Position numbers and translations under genes: made by a program
In this document: positions 31,523 to 43,674 of the stretch, piece by piece
Numbering within the stretch: position 1 is the stretch's first letter
How the letters are laid out: each line of letters opens with the position of its first letter
NCBI GenBank assembly: GCA_021521415.1
Contig: JAIQDT010001733.1
Span: forward strand, 248,001 to 312,000
Source: Bidens hawaiensis
Lineage: Eukaryota > Streptophyta > Magnoliopsida > Asterales > Asteraceae
Direction of reading: 5' to 3'
DNA length: 64,000 bases
The notes under the pieces: generated by a model
What the model saw: the letters and a program-made list of their open reading frames with translations, nothing else
Told to the model about the DNA's origin: nothing
Database searches by the model: none

Positions 31523-33823
31523 TCTTCGGGGACCTCCTAGTCGTTCCCATAAGTTGAATTACTTAAATTTCATCCAAGTGTCGCAACTTTCAACTTAGAA
31601 GGGCCAGAATGCAACATTTTATATTAAAATCAAAATCAAAACCCTAGCCCCCCTATGGTCCGATCGGCGCCCCCATCACCCCTCCCCCTCCTCGTTTTGC
31701 GTGCAATCAGCCACCGTCCAACCTCCGAAAATTCAATTCCAGGTCGGTACTAAATTTCTACAACTCTTTTTCACCTTAATTCATCCTTATGGCTGGTTTA
31801 TTCGTCGAAAATCGCTTGTTTTAGGCTTACCGAGTGGCTGTCTATTTGAGCAGTTTTGGGACTGTTTTGATTGAGGTTTTTGCTTCATAATATTCCTAGG
31901 TATGTCTAATATAATATACTTTAATATCGTGCACTTTGGTGTTCGTTTGATTGGTCAACTAGTGGTAGATTGAAAATTAGTATTCGGTTGTCTAGAATAG
32001 TGAATTGTTGCGTTTAACGCGAGGTTTGAATGAATTAACAACCAATTCAGTTCGGGTAGCTTTGGCTTGATATACGGGCTGTTGGAAAATTATTTTTTTA
32101 AGTATTGGGGCTGAATTGGTTGTCGGTTACTCAAACGGGTCGGTACAACGCGAATTCGCGTTTATTTTATAGTTGGTGCGTTGTGTTTGCGAGTTACCGA
32201 CCCATCCAACTCGTGTAGTGTCGTGTGGACTTTTTGGCTGTGATTTTATTAAATTTGGCCCACACGGGGCTGATTTGGATGTTAAATGTCTAAACAACTC
32301 TTAAACGCGCATATTCGCCTCACCTAGCACTTCCGGGGGTAATTTGGGAATTCTCTACTCTCGGGTTTTCCTAAGGGTGGTTTTGGTTAATACAAGGCCC
32401 CAGGGGCTGTTTTAAATGAATTTGGCGAGGTCGAGGCGTTAGGTAGACCAAACCATGTTAGAACGCCTCGTAGGATAAACGAGTCGATTCGGTACCGTTA
32501 GTAATTATTGTTCGTAATCTGATAGGCTTTTGAGTTGTGGGGGTACTTAAGGTTCCTCTAGCCCGTTGTGATTGTGTGCCTCGTGTTAGGTGAGTTCATG
32601 ATGCCCCTTCTTACATTTTTACGTTTTGGGGTAGCATACACACCATATTACAACTTTACCCGATTTTACTCGTTTAAACTAATTGGATGGTATTACATGG
32701 CCTTACTTGTGTTTGTGGGTTTATGAAAACATGTGTGAATTATATTCTATGCCTTAGGATATTTGAGACTCGTTTATGGTCATATATTCCTTAAGGTTAT
32801 ATATATTACTTATGGCCTAGGCTCAAGGTTATAGGCTTACTTGTATCATAGCATGTCTTGAGATGATATTTATGTATCTATACGCATGTGTTACTTTATG
32901 ACCATAGGCTTACTTTCATTATGATATATTCTGGAATGATATGTATATATATATACACACACTCGCATGTTTATACATACGTTACTTTATGGCCAATAAT
33001 TGGCGATGTTAATTAGTCGTTATCGACTAAGGATGTTTGCGTATGCCTACTTTGTGTTTGCATACGGATGGATGGTGATCTTGGCAGGGCCAAACTATAC
33101 TAATCAGGTTCTAAAATCCTGTGGCGGGCCCTGGAAAGCCCGTAAGGGGGGAGGTTCGTGTGGCATGATCACCATCGGATGGAATGTTACGTGTTTGGGT
33201 TGTACGTGTGCTCGACCATGATGTTATTACTTGGATGTTAAGCATAGGAATATAATTATATAGATATATAAGTATGACTACTTATTGTTTATTATGGCCT
33301 AACTGTCCAGATCCCATTTTTTTTATATTTAAACTCTTGGAGTGATTTATTTAAATGTCGATTATTAAAACTTGAATTCACTCAGCTCAAGCTGACTTTG
33401 TGTGTATGTTAGTGTGAGTTTCAGGTTTAGAGGAGGATGCTTACCGCTTGGACGTGCTCGAGACTACTTGGACAGTTGAAGGCATATCTAGTCGGGGATT
33501 TCAATAATGAACACTGTTTCTTTTTAACCATTATTAGATATATCTAAAGTTTGTTTTGGGCATCATTCCCGGCTTTGGGGAACTTGTTTTAGTACTTGTG
33601 ATTTTCTGCTGATTATATACTCTGAACAGGTTTTAAAATAAAATGGATTGCTTTGGGTTTAAAATCACATTTTCCCGGTTTTGGAAATTTTGATATTGCT
33701 TATTCCGCTGTTTATTATTCTGAAACGATTTTAATAAGATGAATTTGTTTGGCTTTAAATATTTGAGAATTTTTTTTTGATATGATGACCAACTGTAGGA
33801 TTCCCGGGATTCAGGATCTTACA
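31523..33823 (+). mobile_element. LTR insertion within gag (left edge uncertain)
   Basis: About 2.3 kb of non-coding sequence separates two parts of gag. The right edge is clear: CAGGATCTTACA at 33812-33823, with gag resuming directly after. The sequence next to it is CTGGT; near 31520 there is CTGGC followed by ATCTTCGGGGACC, which may be the other target copy and an altered LTR start. No internal genes are seen, so it is probably another solo LTR. A 73-codon frame at 33000 has no family resemblance. Confidence 0.6.
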
Positions 33824-35265
33824 CTGGTGCAATCCCTTTAATTAATGAAGATATTAGACAACTTGTAACTGTAATTAGGGATAAGACCGAGAGTAACAAA
33901 CGAAAGCCTGACACTGAGGCTAGTAACAATGTGAATGGAGGAAATAGAAAAAACTCCACTACCAATAAGCCAAAGACAAAAACTAACAATTATACCTACA
34001 AGGATATTTTGGCCTGTAAGCCAACTGAATTTGTCGGTAATGAAGGAGCCATTTCATCACTGCGCTAGTTAGAAAAGACGAAAGCCGTTATAAAAATCAC
34101 TAAATATGCTGAATAAGATAAAATATTGTATGCTTCTAACCTTTTCAGTAATGAAGCATTAGAATGATGGAACACAGTACTTCAGGAAAAAGGAAGCGAC
34201 ATAGTTTACACTATGAACTGGAAAGAATTTAAAGAAATAGTAGAAAGGAAATCTTGTCCTCCCAATGAAAGAGAAAATATTGCTACTATGTTCTTAAACC
34301 ACAAGATGGGTGTGACCTGTTGTGAGTATATGACAAAAAAATACTTCAAATATGTAAGAATGGTACCGCTTTGGCTTCTCCAGAATCAATCCTAATTTCT
34401 CGTTATACTTGTGGACTAGTAAGTGAAATCCGTGATCTGGTAAAGTCGGGTAGACCTCAGACTATTAAGGAAACAATTGACCTAGCCAATACCGTGACAA
34501 AAGGATTAATCCGAACATAAAAAGAGAACAAAAAGAAGGATCTAGCTCAAAAAATTACCCAAAATCTTCGTTAGGATAATAGAAAGAAAGAAGCAGGTCA
34601 ATCCTATGCTCAGCCTTTTTGTAACATCTACAGAAAGAGGCATTCATGGAGGTGTGTTTTTAAGAAAACTAAGTATTGCAGTTCTTGCAAGGTAACTAGT
34701 CATATGGATGAAGAATGTAGAAGAAAAGAAATCCGTGTTTGCTATAATTGCGGAAAACCTGGTCACATTCATCCAGATGTCCAAAAACTGAAAAAGGTGT
34801 CGGATAACAAAGCAAAGAATGCAGATGAACCTAAGAAGAATGCACGAGCCTTTCAGCTTATTGTGCAAGAAGCAACAATGATTCCGGACGTCATTAAGGG
34901 TAGGTTTCTTATTAATGACGTTTACGCTAAATTATTGTTTGATTCCAGAGCCAGACAAAGTTTCATAAATACAACTTTTTGCCATACCTAAATGAACCAT
35001 TAACCAAACTTATCAATTCTACATGGTAGAAACAGCCGACAGGAATTCCACTCATATTCGTGAAGTACTTCAAAAAGAAAATATAGACTTACTAGGCCAC
35101 AAATTTAAAGAAAATTTACTTCCAATGAATCTGGCTGGATTCGTCGTCATATTGAGAATAGATTGGTTAACAGCCAATCATGCTCGAGTCCTATGCAATA
35201 AGAATTCTGTTGAAATTCGTATGCCAGCAAGAGAGATTATTACAATTCAAGGAGACAGTTTCTAG
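33824..35265 (+). pseudogene. gag rest, zinc knuckles and protease of the decayed gypsy element
   Basis: Gag core pieces: YKDILACKPTEFVGNEGAIS, NWKEFKEIVERKSCPPNERE and TMFLNHKMG. First zinc knuckle CSSCKVTSHMDEEC is intact; the second, CYNCGKPGHIHPDV, has lost its last Cys. The protease site reads LLFDSRARQSF, where relatives have DSG or DTG, so the active-site Gly is replaced by Arg. Several stops interrupt the frames (for example near 34067, 34116 and 34990). Confidence 0.82.
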
Positions 35266-35339
35266 GCCTACAAATTTCATATCAGTAATGAAAGCGTAAA
35301 ACCATCTAAGGAAGAAAGGTGTAGTGTATATGATTTCTG

Positions 35340-35900
35340 TAATCTTTAGCACCAAGGAAGAACTAAAGAAAATTCCAGTAGTATCAGAATATTCTAACGT
35401 CTTTCCAGAAGATTTAGCCGGGCAACCGCCTGATTGTGAAGTATAATTTAGAATTCACATGATCCCGGAAAAGAGCTAGTTGCTAAAGCACCATATTGAT
35501 TAGAGCCAGCAGAAATGCTAGAATTGAAAAGGCAATTAGACAAATTGCTAAAACAAGGTTTCATACGACCAAGCTCATCACCTTGGGAGTACCAATGTTA
35601 TTTTTCAAAAAGAAAGATGGGTCTATGCGTATGTGTATTGATTATCGATAATTGAATAAGGTCACAATTTAGAATCAGTATTCATTACTGGGAATTGATT
35701 ATCTATTTGATCAACTTCAAGGAGCTTGATATTTTTCTAAGATCGATTTATGATCAAGATACCATCAATTAAAAGTGCAGGAAGAAGACATTCCTAAGAC
35801 TGCTTTTAGGACAAGAAATGGCCACTACGAGTTACAGTTATGCTGTTTGGTGTAACTAATGCACTAGTTAGTTATGTTTCGAAATGAAAAACAACGTAGC
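35340..35900 (+). pseudogene. Reverse transcriptase remnant
   Basis: Recognisable as gypsy RT by [39 protein letters not shown] and [19 protein letters not shown], but with stops at many positions and no FIDD box. After 35870 the sequence passes through a duplicated GTTATGTTTCGAAATGA and jumps into integrase, so the RT C-terminus, RNase H and integrase N-terminus are deleted. Confidence 0.8.
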
Positions 35901-35924
35901 TAGTTATGTTTCGAAATGATTAAC

Positions 35925-37050
35925 TTGTTTGCAAGTTAAAGCTGAACATTAAAAGCCACTAGAATTACTTCAACAATTAGAAATGCCAGAATAGAAATGG
36001 GAACTAATAACAATGAATTTTGTTACTAAATTACCTACAACAAGAAGAGGTAATGACACAATCTGGGTAATTGTGGATAGATTAACAAAATCAGCTCATT
36101 TTATATCAATGGAGGAAACTTTTAAAATAGAACAATTAGCTAAACTGTGTGTAGACAAATCTCATTACATGGAGTTCCATTATTCATTGTATCTGATCGA
36201 GATAGTCGTTTCACTTCTCATTTCTGGAAAAGCTGCCAAATAGCCATGGGAACAAGACTAAACTTGAGCACGTCATACCATCCACAAACCGATGGTCAAA
36301 GTGAAAGGACCATACAAACATTGGAAGATAATGCTAAGAGCATGTGTAATAGATTTTGGTGGAAATTGGGATGACCATTTACCATTAATAGAATTCTTCT
36401 GTAACAGCTATCATACAAGTATTAATGTTGCCCCACTTGAAGCACTTTATTGATGAAAGTGTAGAACCCCGGTGTGTTAGGAAGAAATAGGAGGAAAACA
36501 ATTATCAGGTCCTGAAAGTATACAAGAAATTACTAACAAGATAAATCAAGTCAAGGAAAGATTGAAGACTGCACGAGATCTTCAGGAGAGTTATGCGGAT
36601 CATCAACGCAAACCATTGGAATTTCAAGTTTGAGATAAAGTACTACTAAAAATGTCTCCATGGAAAGGAATAGTTAGATTCGGCAAGAAAGGAAAGTTGA
36701 ATCCAAGGTTTATTGGACCATTCCAAATTATTAAAGGAATTGGACCAGCAGCCTATCGGCTAGAGTTACCAGAAGAGATGATAAGTATACTATGATGTAT
36801 TTCATGTAAGCAACTTAAGAAAATACTTAGCTGATGAATCACTAAAAGTACCCCTTCAAGATATAAAGGTAAATGAAAAGTTGAAATTTGTTGAGAACCT
36901 TTACAAATTGAAGAGAGAAAGATCAAGAATCTCAAGTATAAGAAAATCGCTCAATTCAAAGTGAAGTGGGATTCAAGACGCGAACCATAATATACTTAGG
37001 AATTAGAATTAGAAATGAAACGAAAGTATGCACACTTATTCCAATAAATC
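35925..37050 (+). pseudogene. Integrase and C-terminal remnant
   Basis: Starts at CLQVKAEH and continues to [45 protein letters not shown] and the C-terminal [18 protein letters not shown]. The first catalytic Asp is replaced by Asn (MNFVTKLP where relatives have MDF). The end resembles a decayed chromodomain (KVKWDSRREP). Frameshifts and stops throughout. Confidence 0.82.
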
Positions 37051-37070
37051 TTGAGGACGAGATGTAAAAT

Positions 37071-37083
37071 AAGGAGGGGAGAC
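37071..37083 (+). other. Polypurine tract
   Basis: AAGGAGGGGAGAC directly before the 3' LTR; defines its start and orientation. Confidence 0.8.
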
Positions 37084-39524
37084 TATAACAAACCAAAATA
37101 TAAGCAAAGGGAAAATGAGTTTTCATCCCACATTGGTGGAGGAAGAAAAGGGAACCATTCCACCTTGATATAAATAAGAAAGTATGTTCTTGTCCACATC
37201 GCTAGATTACAAAACTTGTAAGCTCTTTATAAGGAAAAGAGCTTACATTATAATATTCTTATATGACAAGACAATCTTAGAGGTCCTAGCAGGGTTTCGC
37301 ATCCGACGTGCACGCACATGGGCACGAAGTTGGGCAAAGTGCAATGGGCGCAATGTGGCGATTGATGGTACACTTCACTCGCTCGCATCGTCGCGAGCCT
37401 CTTGACAGCTGTCTTTGTATTTTTATGGAAAATGAAAAATTTTAATTATTGTCCTGTCGCGATATGCGACGGATTGAAATAAGCCTCGTCTTGATGCGTG
37501 ATGACGTGTAATACCCGGAAACACTTTTGTGGTTGTCACACTACGCGATAGGTCCTTAAGTAACCTATCATGATACCCGACGTGGAGGTTATACTGACGT
37601 AACTTCGTTGCCTGCCATGTTGCATAACTAGGGCTGACTCAGCAACCCTATAGGCTAGTCGCGCTACACGATGACCTTATTATAGGTCCATCTCAATACG
37701 TAGCCAACCTTGAAATCAGATATAAAAGGGGGCTGATCCAGCCTTCGCTTCTCGTCCTAAATTCACGCATCTCTTGTAACATCTCGGATTTTTCGTATTT
37801 GTTTAAACCGATTCAAGAATGTAATTTGGATTTTTCGAACTATTTAAAACTTGTATTTACTAGTATTTAACTTGGTTTAACTTATTTAACAATTTCACAA
37901 CTTTTACTCATGCCAAATGGTCATTAACAACCTTTAAAATCACTTAAAACGGCTAAAAATCGTATTTTCGGGAACTACAGAGACTAAATTTGCCAATTCT
38001 TTCGTATTTTGGATTAAATTAACTAAACTTAAACTCCAAGAAATGTTATTGCAGATCCCAAGTTGTTTTCTTGTTGTCCAAACCGAAATCCTTATGTTAT
38101 TATACCCGATTTGGTCATTAATTGATTATTCGGTTTCTTAAACGAGTTATTTTCTAATAAACAAGCCTTAACCCTAGGCATATCATATAACCCTAAATTA
38201 TTACTTCAAAACCAGCCACCATCCCTATATCCCATAAAATTCCCTTCCTTAATTGACGGTTTCTTCAAGTTCTTTCGTCTACGGTTTGACTTTGATGTTC
38301 AAGACCACTTTGACCACGATTACCTCTTTTTCCATTCAGCGTTTGGGTAAGTTTTCTGCATGAAAAATTTTGGTTTATATCTAAATAACAAAAGCCCTCA
38401 ATCAGTTTTACTGATTGATGGGGTTTTGTCGGTTTTTATCATAGTTTGGATCAATTATGAGTTCTAGATTCATTTGGATCAATTACATCGGCTATGTTCT
38501 CGGTTTTAATCATAGTTTGTTATCTCTAAGTTTCAGGTCTGTTCAGTTAATCTCAGTCAGCACGTTAAAGGATGGTTCGTTCGTCTAATCGTGTTTTTAC
38601 TCTTATTTTTTGCACACTCGCCTAAGCAATAAGGTGAGATATCATTCCCCTTTTATTTTACTGTTTTTAAACATTTTGGGGACATATGCATGCTAAAGGA
38701 CGGTTCGTTCGTTTAATCGTGTTTTTACTCTTATTTCTCGCACACTTGCCTAAGAAATAAGGTGAGATATCATTCCCCTTTTATTTTACTATTTTTAAAC
38801 GTTTTGGGGACATATGCATACCAATATTTCCTTTTATATTGCATATATACACAAAACTAGCAAACGAATGATCGTGTGTATTCAATCAAATGTTATTTGT
38901 CACTTGCTTATGTGCTTACATTCTATCATATTCGAAGAAGTCCATCATAATCATATAAAATTATGATCATACGGCGTCTTAGTAACCAAAGCCCATTCGC
39001 TTGGCGATGGTAAACCGACACACATTTTATATGTAGTCATAGTAGCCATAGCCCGTATTCGTGAGGCATGGTCAGTTGACACACTATTTGTTTGCGGTTT
39101 GACTAATTATTACTCACATTATTTTGTTTGCGCAGTTATTATTTATCATTTATTACATATTATTATTAGTGTCAAAACTGATGATCATCTCATTCAACAT
39201 GTGTTGTTGACAAATCTCTGTTATTTTCTACGCATATGCAAGTTATCAATTGATTTGAAGCTAAGTGAAGAACGTATAGAAAGACCTTAGAAAATAAAAT
39301 AAAGAATATTTGCTCTATCATTTAGTTTAGGAATATTTATTTGTTTGGAATTGTTATTGTTATATCTTGAGACTTGTGTACTTTATTTGAATTTTGAAAT
39401 AAATAAATTAATTCGATATTGTCATATTTTATATTATATGATAGTATCTTGTGAGTTGTGAACAATCAGTTCGTGCTCGGCGTTTACACCTTAGGTTGGG
39501 GTGTGACATCTCTCACTCTCTGAT

Positions 39525-39556
<32 letters not shown>

Positions 39557-40499
39557 GTATTTAAGTATATGTCTATGTATATAAATATGGGAGTGTTGGT
39601 ATAACACCTCGAGTAGTCGTAACCAACCCGATCGAAAGAAGCTTCGTACACGAATCTAAAAGCTCTGCCTGAACAAGGTAAGACTTTGTGCCATCGTGTA
39701 AAGTTTCTAATCTCGTGATTATCGGTTTATCCAAATCTAGATATACTACATTGTGTTTAACTAGGTGCTTAATACCAAGAAGCTCTTTGTTTGTAACCTT
39801 TCAAGGTGAGACATTCGAGTTTTTGTACAACTCATATTCACGTGAGACAACTGGTTTCCCAATATTGTCATAATGATTTTAAAACTTGTTAAACTTATGA
39901 CAGATAGTCCAAACATTTTCAAAATATTTTCAAAATGTTTTAATTACGTTACACTGATTAAGTCTCTGTAGACTTACGGGATGGTTACTACTGGTGTTGT
40001 AGGGTTTTGTATACAACGCATGTCTAATGGGATATTATACGTTACTTATTGGACAAGTGTTAGCCAATAAGTAATATGACCACATTCAAACATAAGCTCG
40101 AGTAACATACCTTTAGATAATTTGTAAGCAGGCATGTGTAAAAACATCTTAATGGTATAATTGTAAAAATGTGTTATTTGAAATGAATATACTCACCAGT
40201 ATTTCTTCCTGATCAAGTATTTTTAAACATGCTTCTGGTGACCTGCTAGAGACACATGGATAATGTCTGCGGGCTTCCAGCTATAATAAGTGGCTTGTCA
40301 CCAGAATAAAGAAATATGTTTCGTAAATTAGGGTTTATCCCTATAAAATTTATGTTTGTAATACGTATGAGTTTTATTCCTAGTTTATAAATTAGGAATC
40401 ATTGTGTTTTTATACTCTAATAAATTTTTCTTAACTATGTCCCGATGAATTTTTCGTTCACGTATCCTCTTCTAGGGTGTAGGGTCGGGGGCTGTGACA
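37084..40499 (+). repeat. 3' LTR, split by a solo LTR
   Basis: Begins TATAACAAACC and ends GGGGCTGTGACA. Without the insertion at 37775-39508 it is about 1.68 kb. It keeps the TATA box TATAAAAG (37721-37728) and palindromic words such as GTCGCGATATGCGAC (37455-37469), which the 5' LTR lacks. (CA)n repeat at about 39526-39549. Confidence 0.85.
37775..39508 (+). mobile_element. Solo LTR inserted in the 3' LTR
   Basis: 1,734 bp from TGTAACATCTCGGATTTTTC to GGTTGGGGTGTGACA with target duplication TCTCT (37770-37774, 39509-39513). It lies about 47 bp downstream of the host LTR's TATA box. Contains a 128-bp tandem duplication (38566-38693 and 38694-38821). A different family from the A-type solo LTRs. 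No coding region. Confidence 0.92.
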
Positions 40500-40504
40500 T
40501 GTAA

Positions 40505-40926
40505 GAGTAATAACGTAACATCCGACCCCTCAAACCATCAAAATTGTTTGTTTTTTTCCGCTAAGGGCTAACAGATTTGTTTTTTGTTGCCTAGGTGGAG
40601 AGTTCTCCGGAGGCCATGCATCTCCCATCTTAGTGCTTAACTGTGAAGCGCTCCTCTTGTCCATTAGCATTAAGCCTAAAACGCGTTGGTGATTTAAGAG
40701 GCATGACATTTAATTATGAATCAAGAATCTCTCCTGTTCAAGGTCGATGTGGGATTCGCCTAGGATATTATAAATAATATAAGAATAAAAATGCATTAAT
40801 GCTCTATATTAATAACTACTAAATTAATAAAGTTAATATGTCGGACTACCCTTTTGGTATTAGAAAGCATTTGAGTTATACTATCAATAATTACAATTTT
40901 GTCATGTTCAATATAAACCATTGATT
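40505..40926. other. Gene-free stretch
   Basis: Short unique sequence between the decayed gypsy element and the next solo LTR; no gene or clear repeat seen. Confidence 0.6.
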
Positions 40927-40931
40927 AAACA

Positions 40932-43007
40932 TGTCACACCCCGCCTTCGGGCCTAGGCGTGTGACCCACAGTTGGTACCACTTTTGTCAATTTATCAAAG
41001 TTTGCAGCGGAAAATGTTATTTTAAAATATTTACTTTCATAACATAGGGAATTAAATATCCTTGTTTGTTTTACAAAATTACTTGTTTAAAAACAAGTTT
41101 AATATATATATGCCTCAATACAAAATTTGATGAGCCACCAGCTGTAAACTATGCCTAGTGTTCTTTTATCTTCACTGGCATATCCATCCCTATTCCTTAC
41201 TCTTGATTACCTGAAAACAGTTTCAAAATACGTCAGCTATATGCTGGTGAATACGCTGACTCAATAAAACATTTTCACAATTCGTAATGACACAACACCA
41301 ATAGTGTTCAACGACTCAGCGGGTCTCAATCCCATCTCATCGGAACTAAAAATACGCACAAACCACATAATCAGACTTCACTCGCCCTAGAGACGCACTT
41401 GCCTCATGGTCAGTATGTCTGTAGTGTGCCCACTACAGTACATATATGTAAGGATCTAGACACTGTGTATTTTAGCCTGAGTGTTTAGTACTACCTTGTA
41501 TCAAAACGTTTTAGAGGATTTGAACCAATCCTCATGCAAATATTTCCATAACTCTTTTGCATATGGATAACAGTCCATAGTTTCAAAGAGTAAATATCTT
41601 TTCAAAATATACAGTACATAGACGTATTCACGTCATAAAATATTTCACACTATAAAAAGGTTTGGACGTATTCACCTTTTGTTAATTTCAAGATTTCTCA
41701 CCAACAGATGTCTGATCTTTATCTCGGACCTATAGTACGAGAATAACATTCTATAAATAACTAGATCTACAATCTAGCTATAGACCTTAAGTCTATTTGC
41801 ATAACCTTTACCTTGATATTCTTTTCATTTTACAAAACATTTATATGCTACGTTTCTTCATCAAGAAGAACCGTATATATCAAGTTTCTTCTTTCATAAG
41901 TAATAAAAATAAAGAACAACATTTCATCAATAATCTTATCTTATGAAAGCTTATATTTCACTTACTTACTTGATCAAGGTATAGACTATACCCTTGACTA
42001 TGGTCTAAGCTATATAAAATAATAATAAAATAATAACTTAAGCAGAATCCCTACCTTACGCGGGTATTTTGATTTGCCTAAGCCTTGTACAAGTAGCACT
42101 TCTACTTAAACCATCAGAACCTTGTTTCGAACTCGCTTAACCACTCGACGGAGCGTCAGAACTTCAATTCATGCACATTTTACGAGAAATCAGAGTCTCG
42201 GAACTTCACGATCGTCGGGAACGCCTCCCTAGGTTATGTATGTGTAAAGAAATGTGTTTTTGGGATGAGAATACTTCAAACCCGTAGCCCCCTTTTATAG
42301 GAAAAGTTTTGACCACCATCGCGTAGCGCGATGGGGGTTTCCCCTGGCCATCGTGTAGCGCGACGCCGCAATCCACCAGAGGTTGACACGTGGTTGATTT
42401 GGTTCCTTAACCCGGTCATCGCGTAGCGCGATACCCCTTCCTACTGGACCATCGCGTAGCGCGACGCCCCTTTTTCTAAATTCATGGGAAACTGTATCGC
42501 GTAGCGCGATGATCTAGTCTGTATACCCATCGCGTAGCGCGAGGGGTCTGGAAATCAGAATTTTTATTTTCAACCCCTGGACTTTGTTAACTCGTCACTT
42601 CTTGGTTTATCATCCACAGTTCAAAAATACTAAAGCGGCTCTGTGCAGCTCGCGGCGATGCGAGCGTGCGAAGTGCGCCATCAAAACGCTACATTACGCC
42701 CATCGCCCGAGTCCGAGTCCGAGTCCGTGTCCGTGCGCGTGCGCGTCGGGTGCTTCGCACCCTCCGCTAGGGCTAGTGAGAGTGGTTAGTCCCATAAGAA
42801 CATTACTATGGAAAACTCATTCCTTATAAAGTGTTTTTATTTCTTTCCCACCTTCCATGTGTAATGGAGTTTCCTTACTTATTCCCTTAACATAATATGC
42901 TTTCTTTTCTTTATCATACTTTTTCCCATTACCTTTCTCATAGTTATTTTTGGTCCTTTATCTTTATAAATTTGTCAAATTTGGATCAAAATTTTGTGGG
43001 TGTTACA
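40932..43007 (-). mobile_element. Solo LTR with U3 palindrome array
   Basis: 2,076 bp, TGTCACACCCCG to GGGTGTTACA, target duplication AAACA (40927-40931, 43008-43012). Shares ends and several blocks with the Tekay-like LTRs at 7280 and 17376, so a related family in the same (minus) orientation; TATA box on the minus strand near 42291-42300. Upstream of it in U3 are six copies of a palindromic word based on CATCGCG-TAG-CGCGATG (42317-42543). A CCGAGT simple repeat lies at about 42708-42735. Confidence 0.93.
42317..42543. repeat. Array of six CATCGCG-TAG-CGCGATG palindromes
   Basis: Copies at about 42317-42333 (perfect, 7-bp arms, TAG loop), 42359-42375, 42417-42432, 42449-42465, 42495-42511 and 42528-42542, spaced 30-60 bp. 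The sequence between copies is unrelated, so this is conservation of the palindrome and not of a longer tandem unit. Confidence 0.9.
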
Positions 43008-43062
43008 AAACATTATCAATGCACATGATTAATTTCTTGCATTACACACACGCGCGTACACA

Positions 43063-43499
43063 TCCACACATATAAAAACGAAACCTTTTAAAGATTTTTG
43101 GATGCTCCCCATACCTTCTCAAGCCACCAGATTGCTTTATTTGTAAATGAATTCTTCTCATGCACTTGACCCGAATTCACGGGTATGGGCCTCCCCAAAC
43201 CCAGATATCCCTCAAACAGGTTATAGCATCTCATTAAATTAAAAATTTAATCTCACCAAATATTTGATATGAAAATCTTATAAAATAGGATATACTAAAA
43301 ATTAATATCCAATTTTTATGAAAAGATATTATTTATAATTAAGAAAACAATTTTATAGTAAAAAAAAACAGGTCATGGGTCTCACCAAATCCAGATAACT
43401 TTTAAACCGGGTTATAAGATCTCATTTATTTGTGAAACCCTTTTTTCATCAAACCCTAAGTATATTATTAACTTTCTTATAATAAATATAATTAAAATT

Positions 43500-43536
<37 letters not shown>

Positions 43537-43581
43537 TGAATAATGTAAAAAAACCCCCGAAATACGGGGGATAAAAGCTTG
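43063..43581 (+). mobile_element. Helitron-like element, plus-strand copy
   Basis: Begins TCCACACATATAAAAACGAA after an A and ends with a hairpin (CCCCCGAAATACGGGGG, 43552-43568), ATAAAAG and CTTG, an altered CTRR. Contains the inverted version of the module seen at 1587-2494 and 53268-54118. A truncated second copy of the 5' part follows directly (43582-43674). Confidence 0.6.
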
Positions 43582-43674
43582 TGTGTGTGTGTAAACGAAA
43601 TCTTTAAAAGCTCTCTGGTTGCTTCCCATCCATTCTCAAGCCACTAAATTGCTTTATTTGTAAACTAGGTTATT

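Larger units (their letters stand above)
27031..40499 (+). mobile_element. Decayed Ty3/gypsy element with three nested LTR insertions
   Basis: Order on the plus strand: 5' LTR 27031-27797, perfect initiator-Met PBS 27805-27817, pre-gag region, gag, protease, RT remnant, integrase with remnant of a C-terminal domain, polypurine tract 37071-37083, 3' LTR 37084-40499. LTR start is TATAACAAACC in both copies (an altered TGTAACA) and the end is GGGGCTGTGACA. No matching target duplication is seen (ATATG left, TGTAA right), so a flank may be altered or rearranged. It is interrupted by LTRs at 28463-30836, about 31523-33823, and 37775-39508. Coding parts carry many stops and a large deletion between RT and integrase. 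Confidence 0.88.

Noticed and set aside
33000..33221. 73-codon plus-strand frame
   Set aside because: Lies inside the LTR insertion; no domain, no homology I can name.
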